In this document: one piece after another, positions 18,090 to 26,219 of the stretch | How positions within the stretch are numbered: the first letter of the stretch is position 1 | Layout: each line of letters starts with the position of its first letter | Origin: Clostridium porci | Lineage (GTDB): Bacteria; Bacillota; Clostridia; Lachnospirales; Lachnospiraceae | Direction: 5' to 3' | Length of the DNA stretch: 64,000 nt | Assembly (NCBI RefSeq): GCF_009696375.1 | Contig: NZ_VUMD01000015.1 | Span: 1-64,000 of the forward strand | Notes under the pieces: generated by a model | What the model saw: the letters and a program-made list of their open reading frames with translations, nothing else | Databases searched by the model: none | Told to the model about the DNA's origin: nothing | Made by a program: the position numbers and the translations under genes

Positions 18090-19364
18090 CTATTTTTGTA
18101 AAACAATAACACCTTCTAGTAAATTACCTATTTTTTCTTTTTGCTGTGGGCTTGTTTTTAATTTACGAGCCTCTCTAATCTCAATTACTTTAAATCCTTC
18201 ATCTTCTGCAATAGATGCACAAATTTCAAGCGTATTTATTAATATATTAAAATATGCCGAATTGGATACATTAAAATAAATCTTACCTTTTTTCTTTAAC
18301 TTTTTAAATAAGATCCTAAAAATATTTTGCATATCAACAAAGTACAGTCTTACCATATCAACTATTGATGTATTCCAAGTTTCTCCTTTATTTGCTGCCA
18401 GTTCTAATTTTTTCAATATTTCATTTAACTCGTCATTAACAACCGTTGTATTATCTGTCCACTTAATTTGCACATGTGAACGAAGTGTCTTTTCTCTCAA
18501 TTCGCGAATATCATCACTATTCTTTGTAAACCCCATTGTTTTTAGTTCTAACATATATGTATCAGTGTAATCTCTTGAATTCAGATAGGGGGGTGATGTA
18601 ATAACCAAATCAATAGATTCATCTTCTATTTTTTCAGCAATTCCTGAACGTGAGTCAAGGTTAAATAGTCTTTGTTTGTTATCAATTAATGTTTTTGTTC
18701 TGGAATCACGTATATCTGGTATAAGTTCATTTAATACCTTATTGTCAAATTTTTCAAAAACTTCTTTATCATTATATTTTCTATCTTTCCAATTCCTTTT
18801 ATAAGACAGACACTTTCCATTGCGATAAAGGTTACTAACATCTAATAAAATGGAGGATAACGCTACCTTGAACAAATCACTATATACATTATCATCTATC
18901 AATCCAATTGCATAGTTCAACTTTTGTATATCCATAGCTACTTCCGTATTATAATTCCATTTTTCAATATCATCTCGTTGATATAGAGTTTTAAATTCTG
19001 TCTCTAATTCTATATTTCGTTCATCGTCTCTGTGTTCACATATAAATCGGAACCATTCATTAACCATATCTAATGAATAATTTTGTTCTAACTTAACACG
19101 TGCTATTAAATACATTAATGGATTAACCTCAAATGAATAACACTCAATCCCACTATTCTGCAACTCTAAAGCCGTAGTTCCACTCCCCGAAAAAGGCTCT
19201 AAGCAAGTCAAATTATTTGCTCTCATCTCTTTAATAATAGATTGAATAAACTCCTTTGAATATCCCTCAACAAAAGGATACCATCTATGGAACGGCTCAG
19301 TTTTATTCTTATTAAATTGCATGATTCGACCATAAACATTGAAATAATTTTTATAAGTATACAT
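18090..19364 (-). CDS. DNA methyltransferase (SPPY type, N4-cytosine or N6-adenine)
   Basis: A 424-residue S-adenosylmethionine-dependent DNA methylase. Motif I is EPFSGSGTT (residues 56-64) and motif IV is TSPPY (256-260), about 190 residues apart, so the target-recognition region probably lies between them. The TSPPY tetrad is common in N4-cytosine enzymes but also occurs in N6-adenine ones. It is the first gene of the four-gene AT-rich operon. It starts at ATG 19364 with GGAG seven bases upstream, and a TATAAT element lies about 38 bases upstream. It presumably marks host DNA against the downstream nuclease. Confidence 0.88.
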   Translation of the reverse strand: MYTYKNYFNVYGRIMQFNKNKTEPFHRWYPFVEGYSKEFIQSIIKEMRANNLTCLEPFSGSGTTALELQNSGIECYSFEVNPLMYLIARVKLEQNYSLDMVNEWFRFICEHRDDERNIELETEFKTLYQRDDIEKWNYNTEVAMDIQKLNYAIGLIDDNVYSDLFKVALSSILLDVSNLYRNGKCLSYKRNWKDRKYNDKEVFEKFDNKVLNELIPDIRDSRTKTLIDNKQRLFNLDSRSGIAEKIEDESIDLVITSPPYLNSRDYTDTYMLELKTMGFTKNSDDIRELREKTLRSHVQIKWTDNTTVVNDELNEILKKLELAANKGETWNTSIVDMVRLYFVDMQNIFRILFKKLKKKGKIYFNVSNSAYFNILINTLEICASIAEDEGFKVIEIREARKLKTSPQQKEKIGNLLEGVIVLQK

Positions 19365-19401
19365 CGCCGCTCCAGCCTCTTTTCTTTACTGTATTAATAT
19401 T

Positions 19402-19407
19402 ATTATA
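19402..19407 (-). promoter_or_regulatory. Candidate -10 box of the methyltransferase operon
   Basis: A perfect TATAAT on the minus strand lies in an AT-rich stretch 38 bases before the methyltransferase start. No convincing -35 hexamer is found at 16-18 bases, so it is only a candidate. The remaining 19408-19574 shows no gene. Confidence 0.35.
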
Positions 19408-19574
19408 TCAAATCCACACTATTTCTACTACAATTATTTATAAATAAGCACGATATATTAATCTATATTAAATTCAAACTCCTGTTAAGAATAACCCTCT
19501 CATTCCACTGTCTAAGGATTTTATTTTTAACAGGGTTTAATGTAACTCCCTTCTGAATTGGCTCCCATCGCTTT

Positions 19575-19968
19575 TCAGTCCTCAAAATTTATTCGCTGTG
19601 TTATTGCAATGCCAGATTGAAACTGTATCTCTATCTTGCTTCATTGATGATTTTAACTATCCACAGCAGACGCCTTACGAGTTCATCATCAAATTCTTCC
19701 TTCAGACATCTCACTTTTTCATGTATATTTCCACTTCCTGCATCCTCTGGTCATAAAATTCTACCATTTATCCTTCCCAGATTACTTTGGCTTTTTTCTT
19801 CTTACAGTTCCTTGATCTCATCCGATAAGATGTGGCACTCTTTATCTAACACCTCATCGGCACATTCCGACTTGGTACCGTCCTCGATGAGTTCCATCGT
19901 CTGTTGCTGTCGTTCCTCAATCTGTTCGTCATATTCCGTTGGCTCTGTGGTTATGGAATAGCTTCTAT
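19575..19968 (-). pseudogene. Decayed C-terminus of a serine recombinase
   Basis: The minus strand reads 'ITTEPTEYDEQIEERQQQ', a Lys-rich coiled coil, then 'EEFDDELVRRLL', 'EIQFQSGIAITQRINFED' and stop, but is interrupted by stops or frameshifts near 19745-19815 and 19640. It matches the tail of the complete recombinase at 26.2 kb segment by segment. The catalytic part is absent; the intact recombinase next to it (19999-21270) is a different, shorter protein. It marks a former element end. Confidence 0.7.
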
Positions 19969-19998
19969 TAAAAAATAATCAATGATTTTAAAATTGCT

Positions 19999-21270
19999 TT
20001 AGCACAATCTACAAATTTTGTATTCATCCTCTTCCACCAAACAAATAATAATCTGTCCCTCATAAACATCAATCCTTTTCACTTTTTCCTTCACAATATT
20101 CTCGTCATATATACCATCGCATAACACATCTGCAAGAATCTTTTTAATCTGTTCATCCTGTAAAGTAGGCGAATGTCTGCAAGCCTTCTTTCCTTTTTCC
20201 ATTCTCGTACCACATCTCCACACGATTTTCCCTCGCTCCGTTCTCCTCCTAAATCCTGTGCCACAATTTCCACAGACCAGCAAATTGCTTATCAGATACT
20301 TGCTACTATACCGATTCCCACTGTTTACCTGTTCCCCGTTCTCATCAACTATCAATCTTGCCCTCCGAAACATTTCCTCCTGCACCTTATCAAAGATTTC
20401 AGGAGAAATAATTGCCGGATGACTTCCCTTTACATAATACTTAGCCCGCTGGCCTGTGTTTTTCTTTCTGATACCATGGAGATAATCTTCTGTAAAAGTC
20501 TTTTGCAATAATGCATCCCCTTTATATTTTTCATTTTTCAACATTTTCTGAATGGTCGTGACATCCCAAATTTCCTTTCCTGTCGCCGTTTTTATCTTCT
20601 GTTTTTCTAATTCCACCTTAATCTGTGAAAAGGTATTCCCTGCCAGATATAAATCAAATATATGTTTCACTACTTCTGCCTGTTCTGGCACTATTTCCAA
20701 TTCTCCGTTTACACACCGATATCCCATAAATGCCTTATAATTTGTAAAAATTCCCTGTTCAAAGTTTCTTGTAACTGCCCACTGCATATTTTCACTCATA
20801 TTTCTGCTCTCCTCCTGTGCCACCGCACCCGCTAATGTAATATATGCCTCAGTTTCGGGATTCATAGAATCCAGCTTTTCATTTTCAAAATACATTGAAA
20901 TACCCCTTTCCTTCAAATATCTGACTATGTTTAGAATCTCCAATGTGTCTCTCGACACTCTGCTCACCGATTTTGTGAGTATGTAATCTACTTCCCCAGC
21001 CTCCGCCTGTTTTAGCATCTTTTCCAGCCCTGTACGCCCTTTTTTCCGTAATCCGCTTTTTCCAAAATCATAAAAGATTCCGGCAAATTCCCAATATGGA
21101 TAATTCAATATCTGATTCATATATGCCCACATTTGACGAAACAGGCTGGCCTTCTGTTCTTTACTCCTTGTACTGACACAGCAATAGGCCGCTACCCTCA
21201 AACGCTTTGGTTCTTTAGGCGGAACCGGTATTAATCTGACTTTCTTCGTAAAGCTTTTCCACCTCCCCAT
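19999..21270 (-). CDS. Serine recombinase with altered catalytic motif
   Basis: A 423-residue recombinase: N-terminal resolvase domain (residues about 25-170), recombinase domain (about 180-290), zinc beta ribbon (CGNCGTGFRRR...CGTRMEKGKKACRHSP) and a short C-terminus. The active-site segment reads AAYCCVSTRSKEQ, so the Ser is kept but the conserved Arg of Y-C-R-V-S-T is Cys. In resolvases that Arg contacts the scissile phosphate, so activity may be impaired. It lacks the long coiled coil and final strand seen in relatives; the remnant just downstream (19575-19968) may derive from a second copy. Upstream lies a small zinc-ribbon gene. Confidence 0.85.
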   Translation of the reverse strand: MGRWKSFTKKVRLIPVPPKEPKRLRVAAYCCVSTRSKEQKASLFRQMWAYMNQILNYPYWEFAGIFYDFGKSGLRKKGRTGLEKMLKQAEAGEVDYILTKSVSRVSRDTLEILNIVRYLKERGISMYFENEKLDSMNPETEAYITLAGAVAQEESRNMSENMQWAVTRNFEQGIFTNYKAFMGYRCVNGELEIVPEQAEVVKHIFDLYLAGNTFSQIKVELEKQKIKTATGKEIWDVTTIQKMLKNEKYKGDALLQKTFTEDYLHGIRKKNTGQRAKYYVKGSHPAIISPEIFDKVQEEMFRRARLIVDENGEQVNSGNRYSSKYLISNLLVCGNCGTGFRRRTERGKIVWRCGTRMEKGKKACRHSPTLQDEQIKKILADVLCDGIYDENIVKEKVKRIDVYEGQIIICLVEEDEYKICRLC

Positions 21271-21322
21271 AAGAAAAAAGACGTAAAAGCATGTTCGCCC
21301 TTACGTCTGCATATCCTCTATA

Positions 21323-21523
21323 CTATTTTGTATCAATGATTTCCTCTGTTATCGACAGTTCTACATAACTTTTCTTATCATCTGCTACCCTTCGCAGATA
21401 TTCCAAGCCACCATCTACACTACAGGTACCACAGGAACAGGCCTTAAAATCATACACCGATTTTGACTCAATCACCTCCCCACACACCTTACACTGAATA
21501 CAATTTTTCAATATCTTCTCCAT
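21323..21523 (-). CDS. Small cysteine-rich protein (zinc-ribbon-like)
   Basis: A 66-residue protein with CIQCKVCGEVIESKS followed by CSCGTCSVDGG, that is, several CxxC/CxC pairs likely to bind zinc. The end is acidic. Small proteins like this occur in clostridial genomes near mobile genes, but I know no function. It is 52 bases upstream of the serine recombinase start on the same strand. The 280 bases between it and the SEC-C gene hold no recognisable feature. Confidence 0.6.
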   Translation of the reverse strand: MEKILKNCIQCKVCGEVIESKSVYDFKACSCGTCSVDGGLEYLRRVADDKKSYVELSITEEIIDTK

Positions 21524-21804
21524 CTTACTTTCACCCCATATTTCTTCTTTCTCACCTCACCCTTTCCGCTGCAACAGGACAATGGACTCGCAGTGTGTTG
21601 GAGCTGTGAAACAAATTCTCGGAAGGCAGAATTTGGTCTTGGCGGGGGGCATTTATTTCATCAAAATCCATTCATGGTTTTTCTTTTTTCCGGTCTAGTT
21701 TCAAAGTATTATCATAATTCTTAATCCTTTTCTCTTGTTCTTTTTGCAAACTATTTACTTCTCACGTTCAACTACTGATTTCTTCCTTGATATTTCCTAT
21801 ATGT

Positions 21805-23169
21805 TCAATCATACAAGCCTTTACCTAAACAACATTTTTTAAATTTCTTTCCGCTTCCACAAGGACACAAATCATTCCTTCCAATTTTCACTTTCTTTAA
21901 TGGCATACCCACTTCTACTGGTCTATACCCTTTATCGATTAGTACAAATTCTTTTATCCTATATAGATATTCTGCGACCACCAAGATTGCTTGGAATAAG
22001 TGTAGTGCTTCATTTTCAAATTCCAGAAGATATTCTGTTCTACTCTTTGATCTATCTTTAGGGTCTGGAATATATGTTATTTGTTGTGAAATCGCATCGT
22101 ATTTAACATCATTATGTCCAATTGCATTACGCAATTTTGCATTAATGATAACTCGCAAATACTCTGTATAAATTTCTTCACTATCACATAAGTGATATCT
22201 ATTCGCTTTGGAAATCCCAAAGAAATCATCCAAAGAATCAACTTTTCTTTCTAATCCAAGTTTAACTTTTTTGAAATCCCCTCGGAACTTTATATTGTTT
22301 AACGCAACTGGTAAAATCAATATATTTCCCAAAGCCTCATATACATCTAAATAAAACTGTTTTACCAAATCAAAGCTGCTGGTTGTCGACCCTTCTTCTA
22401 CAAAGTCAATGCTATCTGCTTTACAAAATTGAGTAGCAAATGCTGGAATTAAGTATTGATAAACCTCAATAAACTCGTTCATCGTTTGATAGATGATTGA
22501 TTGTAAATCGTCCAATGTATATCCTTCATGAGCATTTAAATAATCTATCAATTCTCTTATCTGATTAAAATCCAACTTTAGCACACTATCACTTACTGTA
22601 CGTTCTGAAATCACATCACTCCTCAATGGTGTGATAAATCCCATAATCTCCACCAGATGCACCGCTCTTAAAATTTCCAATTCATTCTTCCCTGGAGCAA
22701 GCTTCTCTGGAATCAATTTCTTCACCTCTTGAATTAAATAGTCTTTATTTTCATTCTGAGACAAATCTAATATTCTTTTGTATTGCGCCCAGTTCTGTGC
22801 AGTTTCCATTAATCTGGATACACTTTTTGTAAACTTCTCATATCCATCATTCTCCTGCATTCGAATTTGGTTTCTCATAAATGGAGATAACACAAACTCT
22901 CTCTCATCAATACTCAGCTTTTTAGTTGGAAATTCTCCAGAACATTCAACAATATAATCTGACGATTCATTTTCTCTCAGAATTTCTGCATTCTCAAAAC
23001 TGAATTCTAGCCCTGGCATATCCTGGCCTATTTTAACTTTTCCATTTAAAGAAATCCCACATTTTCTACACGCTACAACAATTGGATGTTCCTCCTGCCA
23101 ACCAACTTGTAGCCTGATCCGTGTTACGCTACCACATACATGACATCTTATTAAGCAATTGTATACCAA
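21805..23169 (-). CDS. SEC-C zinc-binding domain protein with N-terminal zinc ribbon
   Basis: A 454-residue protein of unknown function. The N-terminus has CHVCG and CRKCG (a four-Cys zinc ribbon) and the C-terminus ends with the SEC-C motif 'GRNDLCPCGSGKKFKKCC'. The middle is helical with a 'RNAIGHNDVKYD' segment reminiscent of the R-N-x-x-x-H motif region of HEPN-like domains, although this is weak. The start is TTG 23169, eight bases after GAGGAGG. SEC-C motifs are commonly attached to nucleic-acid or protein-binding proteins in defence neighbourhoods. It follows the split AlbA_2 gene by 33 bases and may be co-transcribed with it. Confidence 0.65.
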   Translation of the reverse strand: MVYNCLIRCHVCGSVTRIRLQVGWQEEHPIVVACRKCGISLNGKVKIGQDMPGLEFSFENAEILRENESSDYIVECSGEFPTKKLSIDEREFVLSPFMRNQIRMQENDGYEKFTKSVSRLMETAQNWAQYKRILDLSQNENKDYLIQEVKKLIPEKLAPGKNELEILRAVHLVEIMGFITPLRSDVISERTVSDSVLKLDFNQIRELIDYLNAHEGYTLDDLQSIIYQTMNEFIEVYQYLIPAFATQFCKADSIDFVEEGSTTSSFDLVKQFYLDVYEALGNILILPVALNNIKFRGDFKKVKLGLERKVDSLDDFFGISKANRYHLCDSEEIYTEYLRVIINAKLRNAIGHNDVKYDAISQQITYIPDPKDRSKSRTEYLLEFENEALHLFQAILVVAEYLYRIKEFVLIDKGYRPVEVGMPLKKVKIGRNDLCPCGSGKKFKKCCLGKGLYD

Positions 23170-23202
23170 TTCACGCGCCTCCTCATGTAATCTATTTTAA
23201 TG

Positions 23203-23904
23203 TCATTCCAAATTTTCTTTCACCCATCTTTGATAAACAGCATAGGAAAACGCAATATCTGTGACCCTTATTTCTAGTTTCCCTTCAGATTCTTCTTTTT
23301 GTACAATATGTTTCATAATACCATTCTCTTGAATCCTGTTTTTAATATCTACTGCGACTGATTCATCAAATCGCAAAAAGAATTCTTCAAAAGATGTCTT
23401 TTCGTCCTCATTCTCAAATATCAATATAGGAATTACCAATCCTTTGCGATCCGTACAAATATACTTACCATTTGTAAATAAGCCAAGCAATTTCCCATTG
23501 ATAGAATCTTTGAGAAAATAATAATACATCCATCGTCCTATAATATAACTTTTCTCCGGCTTTGGTATAATACAACGCCCTAAATCCATATACCACAGTT
23601 CGGTTTCATATAATGTAGTTGTTAAATAATCCAATTTCAAATCTGCATAAAGCATTCTCTCATCATCATAAAAATAGCTTATGTAATCAAATCCTTCTGA
23701 CGATTCTCCAGCAACAATCCTATACTCTGGATAATCTTGATGATATTGTTGTCTATTTATATCCCAATCTGCATCTGACCACCCTCTGAGATCATCCAAT
23801 AACAAGTCAAATCTTTTAGCCGGCTGAAGACCGTAACCAAAATGCTTTCTCCATAAATATTCTGTATGTTCTATACTGGCTGTCCTATCCCTTGGAGTGT
23901 TCAA
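23203..23904 (-). pseudogene. C-terminal part of an AlbA_2/Schlafen-like protein, split by frameshift
   Basis: A 233-residue frame begins NTPRDRTASIEHTEYLWRKH directly after the upstream AlbA_2 frame. In AlbA_2 proteins the N-terminal domain normally ends with G-A-I-Y-T-R followed by a T-P-x-D-R-T-A segment, so the two frames look like one protein of about 377 residues broken by a one- or two-base change near 23901-23906. A TTG start with a four-base overlap (TTGA) would also allow a separate coupled protein. The rest has no recognised domain. Confidence 0.6.
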
Positions 23905-24338
23905 GCCGTTCGAGTATAAATTGCTCCAGCTCTCACTCTATTAATAAGTTTATGAGTATTCCCCCATTCCTTCCACAAATAATAAGGAGTATGTATTCCT
24001 CTATAAATCACAAGAATATCTACCTCATGTTCCTGGAATTTCAATGTATAAACTTCGGCTTGTGGTATATATCCTCCTGCAAACGGCTTATCTCTCAAAA
24101 ATTTGATAATATCTGCTGTCTTATACCGTTTTTTCTCCGTGTTTTCAATTCCACAAACAGAGCCATCATCATTTGCTCCATATATTAAATAGGCATCTCT
24201 ATTCTCTAAATTATTAGCCATGCAAATTATATCATGAAGCTTCTCCTCAGCTGTATCCGGATAATCCGATTTATAATCCCAATACCCACCTTCATATCCT
24301 CTTGCCAGTAATTCTTCGATAATTAATTTTAAATCCAT
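23901..24338 (-). pseudogene. AlbA_2 (Schlafen-like) N-terminal domain, split gene
   Basis: A 145-residue frame with 'GYWDYKSDYP', 'IICMANNLENRDAYLIYG' and 'NDDGSVCGIENTE', the core of the AlbA_2 (Schlafen-type) nucleic-acid-binding domain found in stress and defence proteins. It ends 'RVRAGAIYTR' and then stops exactly where the family normally continues, and the expected continuation is in the next frame at 23904. Read as the N-terminal half of a frameshifted gene. It lies between an Rpn remnant upstream and the SEC-C gene downstream. Confidence 0.7.
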
Positions 24339-24339
24339 A

Positions 24340-24600
24340 TATCCTCCACATATCCTACATGTTCTGCCAATGTTCTATACTTCATGTCCTTCGCATCTGT
24401 AAAGGAAAATCATACTTCTGAATCCCTATAGGGGACCCATCTCGATATTCACCGTCTATGTATAAACTATATGCTTCATCACCAAAGTTCTCACAGTTTT
24501 TGAGCACCCGGTCAATATAATAATCTGCTTTACTTGATTTACCTACCGCATAGCTATCGAGGATAACGGAACATCCTTGCAAATATTTATCTCTTACAAT
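24340..24600 (-). pseudogene. Rpn nuclease remnant (second copy)
   Basis: The minus strand reads 'DRVLKNCENFGDEAYSLYID', 'GSPIGIQKYDF', then, after a one-base shift, a 'TDAKDMKYRTLAEHV' segment. This matches the middle of the Rpn gene at 1842-2655 (HRVIKETGENFGDEAYILYV..., DMKYRTLAERV) at both DNA and protein level. Both ends of the gene are missing. It sits immediately before the AlbA_2 start. Confidence 0.75.
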
Positions 24601-25436
24601 ATCGGTAAACTTTCCATGATACGAACAACTGCATCGCAAGTTTCCCCAAACTCAATCCCTGCAGCATAATCAAAATCTTTCTGGTAATTCTTCCACTGGC
24701 GATTCATAACTTCGCTGTTTCGAACCGTCTCCATACTCTTATGATATTGCTTGACAACTATTGACGACTCCCGCTTTCTAGTAGTTGCATCCAGCGCAAA
24801 GGCCAATGTTTCCGGATCAATATTTTCAGCCTGTAATTTGGTTAGTATATAAATGTCATAAAAATCTCTCGGTCGAGTATTCTGATCTCCACGGGAAATA
24901 ACCGTTTCCAGTTTTTCAGCCAATATCGTTGCCATGTTATATGCCAGAACACAGATGCTGCGATTTTCCATCATCAATTTATATTTATATTCAACTTCAC
25001 GAGGCGTAATTTTATCTCCGGTCGTAATGTCTAATTTTAAAGGCACTGCCATCGGAGGGTAATTCGCAGATAATGCTACGCGATAGCCGGTATACTCATC
25101 ACCTTCACGTATTTCACCAATACTTTTGAAAGTAAAGGTGATCTCATCCTCCAAATTTATTTTAATAATTTCTTCTACCATTTTTTGAATCGTCTCTTTG
25201 CTCACAGGATATCGTTTAATTGTTGCATCCATATCCATCGTTGCCCTCGAATCCAGTCCAACCATAGAAGCAATTAGGAATCCACCCTTAATGATAAAAT
25301 TATTCTGATATTCCGAAACCGATACCCGCTCTAAGAAACGCTCCAACATATAATTCTGCAACACAAGCTGTGCAGATATTTTTTTCTCTTTTGCAATATT
25401 CTTTACTACAGCCTTCAACTGCATCGCGTTTTTCAC
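24594..25436 (-). CDS. AbiEii-type nucleotidyltransferase toxin
   Basis: A 280-residue toxin of the type IV AbiE abortive-infection family. The polymerase-beta nucleotidyltransferase core is visible: 'FIIKGGFLIASMV' (G-G motif) and 'RATMDMDATIK' (D-x-D), then 'PLKLDITTGDKITP' and 'RPRDFYDIY'. Related AbiEii proteins use GTP and block growth after phage infection when not neutralised. The start is GTG 25436, overlapping the AbiEi stop codon. The last codons run over the Rpn remnant, so the C-terminus may be slightly altered. Confidence 0.88.
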   Translation of the reverse strand: MKNAMQLKAVVKNIAKEKKISAQLVLQNYMLERFLERVSVSEYQNNFIIKGGFLIASMVGLDSRATMDMDATIKRYPVSKETIQKMVEEIIKINLEDEITFTFKSIGEIREGDEYTGYRVALSANYPPMAVPLKLDITTGDKITPREVEYKYKLMMENRSICVLAYNMATILAEKLETVISRGDQNTRPRDFYDIYILTKLQAENIDPETLAFALDATTRKRESSIVVKQYHKSMETVRNSEVMNRQWKNYQKDFDYAAGIEFGETCDAVVRIMESLPIL

Positions 25437-26026
25437 AGTAGTACCTCCAAATAAGATCTTAGTTTTTCTTCCACTTTCAGCACCCGTGCATATTCGGAAA
25501 GCTTCGGAATATTTTTCTTTTTATCAGCCACATATCGTTTAAATGCTTCAGAAACAATCTGTACATCTGTACGATTTTTTGTTCTTAAGATATCACATAA
25601 TGTTCTTTCTGCACTGTATGCTCTGACGGCATTTCCTCCGGGAGTCATCAACTTATCAATTCCAAGACTGTAAAAAGGTTCTTTTGCACTACAGCACAAA
25701 ATTCCTTCTGCTTTGGGGCCGGATAAATTGTACGTGTTTGGAAAGGTCATATGATATTTTTCCGGTGTCCTATCTGTCAAATCGCACAGGAATAATGCTG
25801 TATTAAGCGAAAAAACTCCCCGTTTATAACGGCTTTGGAGATTGACAAATTCATCTTCCCAAATCCCCGGTAATGTATAGACACCGCGTGAAGCACGTTC
25901 TAACCCACCGCTGTCAACCAGATGCTTTAAACTTCCTCGTGAAATACCTGCAGCGACAACCATTTCTGTAGTTATAATACCATTATTCTGCTGTGCAAGA
26001 TTTAAAATCTGCTGAGAATGATTCAT
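25433..26026 (-). CDS. AbiEi-type antitoxin/autoregulator
   Basis: A 197-residue antitoxin with an N-terminal winged helix ('NNGIITTEMVVAAGISRGSL', 'GGLERASRGVYTLPG') typical of AbiEi_4 proteins, followed by the conserved 'YHMTFPNTYN' and 'AERTLCDILRTKNRTD' region. The start is set at ATG 26026 (MNHSQQIL); the longer in-frame extension is hydrophobic and not conserved. It overlaps the toxin gene by four bases. Members of this family repress their own promoter and neutralise AbiEii without direct binding. Confidence 0.85.
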   Translation of the reverse strand: MNHSQQILNLAQQNNGIITTEMVVAAGISRGSLKHLVDSGGLERASRGVYTLPGIWEDEFVNLQSRYKRGVFSLNTALFLCDLTDRTPEKYHMTFPNTYNLSGPKAEGILCCSAKEPFYSLGIDKLMTPGGNAVRAYSAERTLCDILRTKNRTDVQIVSEAFKRYVADKKKNIPKLSEYARVLKVEEKLRSYLEVLL

Positions 26027-26135
26027 GTACCTCACCGCCCATTTGACTTTCTTGCTTAATATTATATATAAAATAAGCATAAAAGTCAAATCGAATTATA
26101 ACATTACCAAGAAGAATAAACTATGACGAACTGCC

Positions 26136-26217
26136 AAGAACAAAATCCTCAGTCTATCTGAGGACTTTGTTCTTATCAATTTTTGTATCTGACAGGAACG
26201 GAAGAAAGTTCCTGTCG
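26136..26217. terminator. Two strong hairpins after the recombinase array
   Basis: AAGAACAAAATCCTCAG (26136-26152) pairs with CTGAGGACTTTGTTCTT (26158-26174), followed on the plus strand by ATCAATTTTT. GACAGGAAC (26191-26199) pairs with GTTCCTGTC (26208-26216). They lie between the AbiE genes and the last recombinase codon, so they may insulate the two units or form part of the element end. Confidence 0.55.
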
Positions 26218-26219
26218 TT

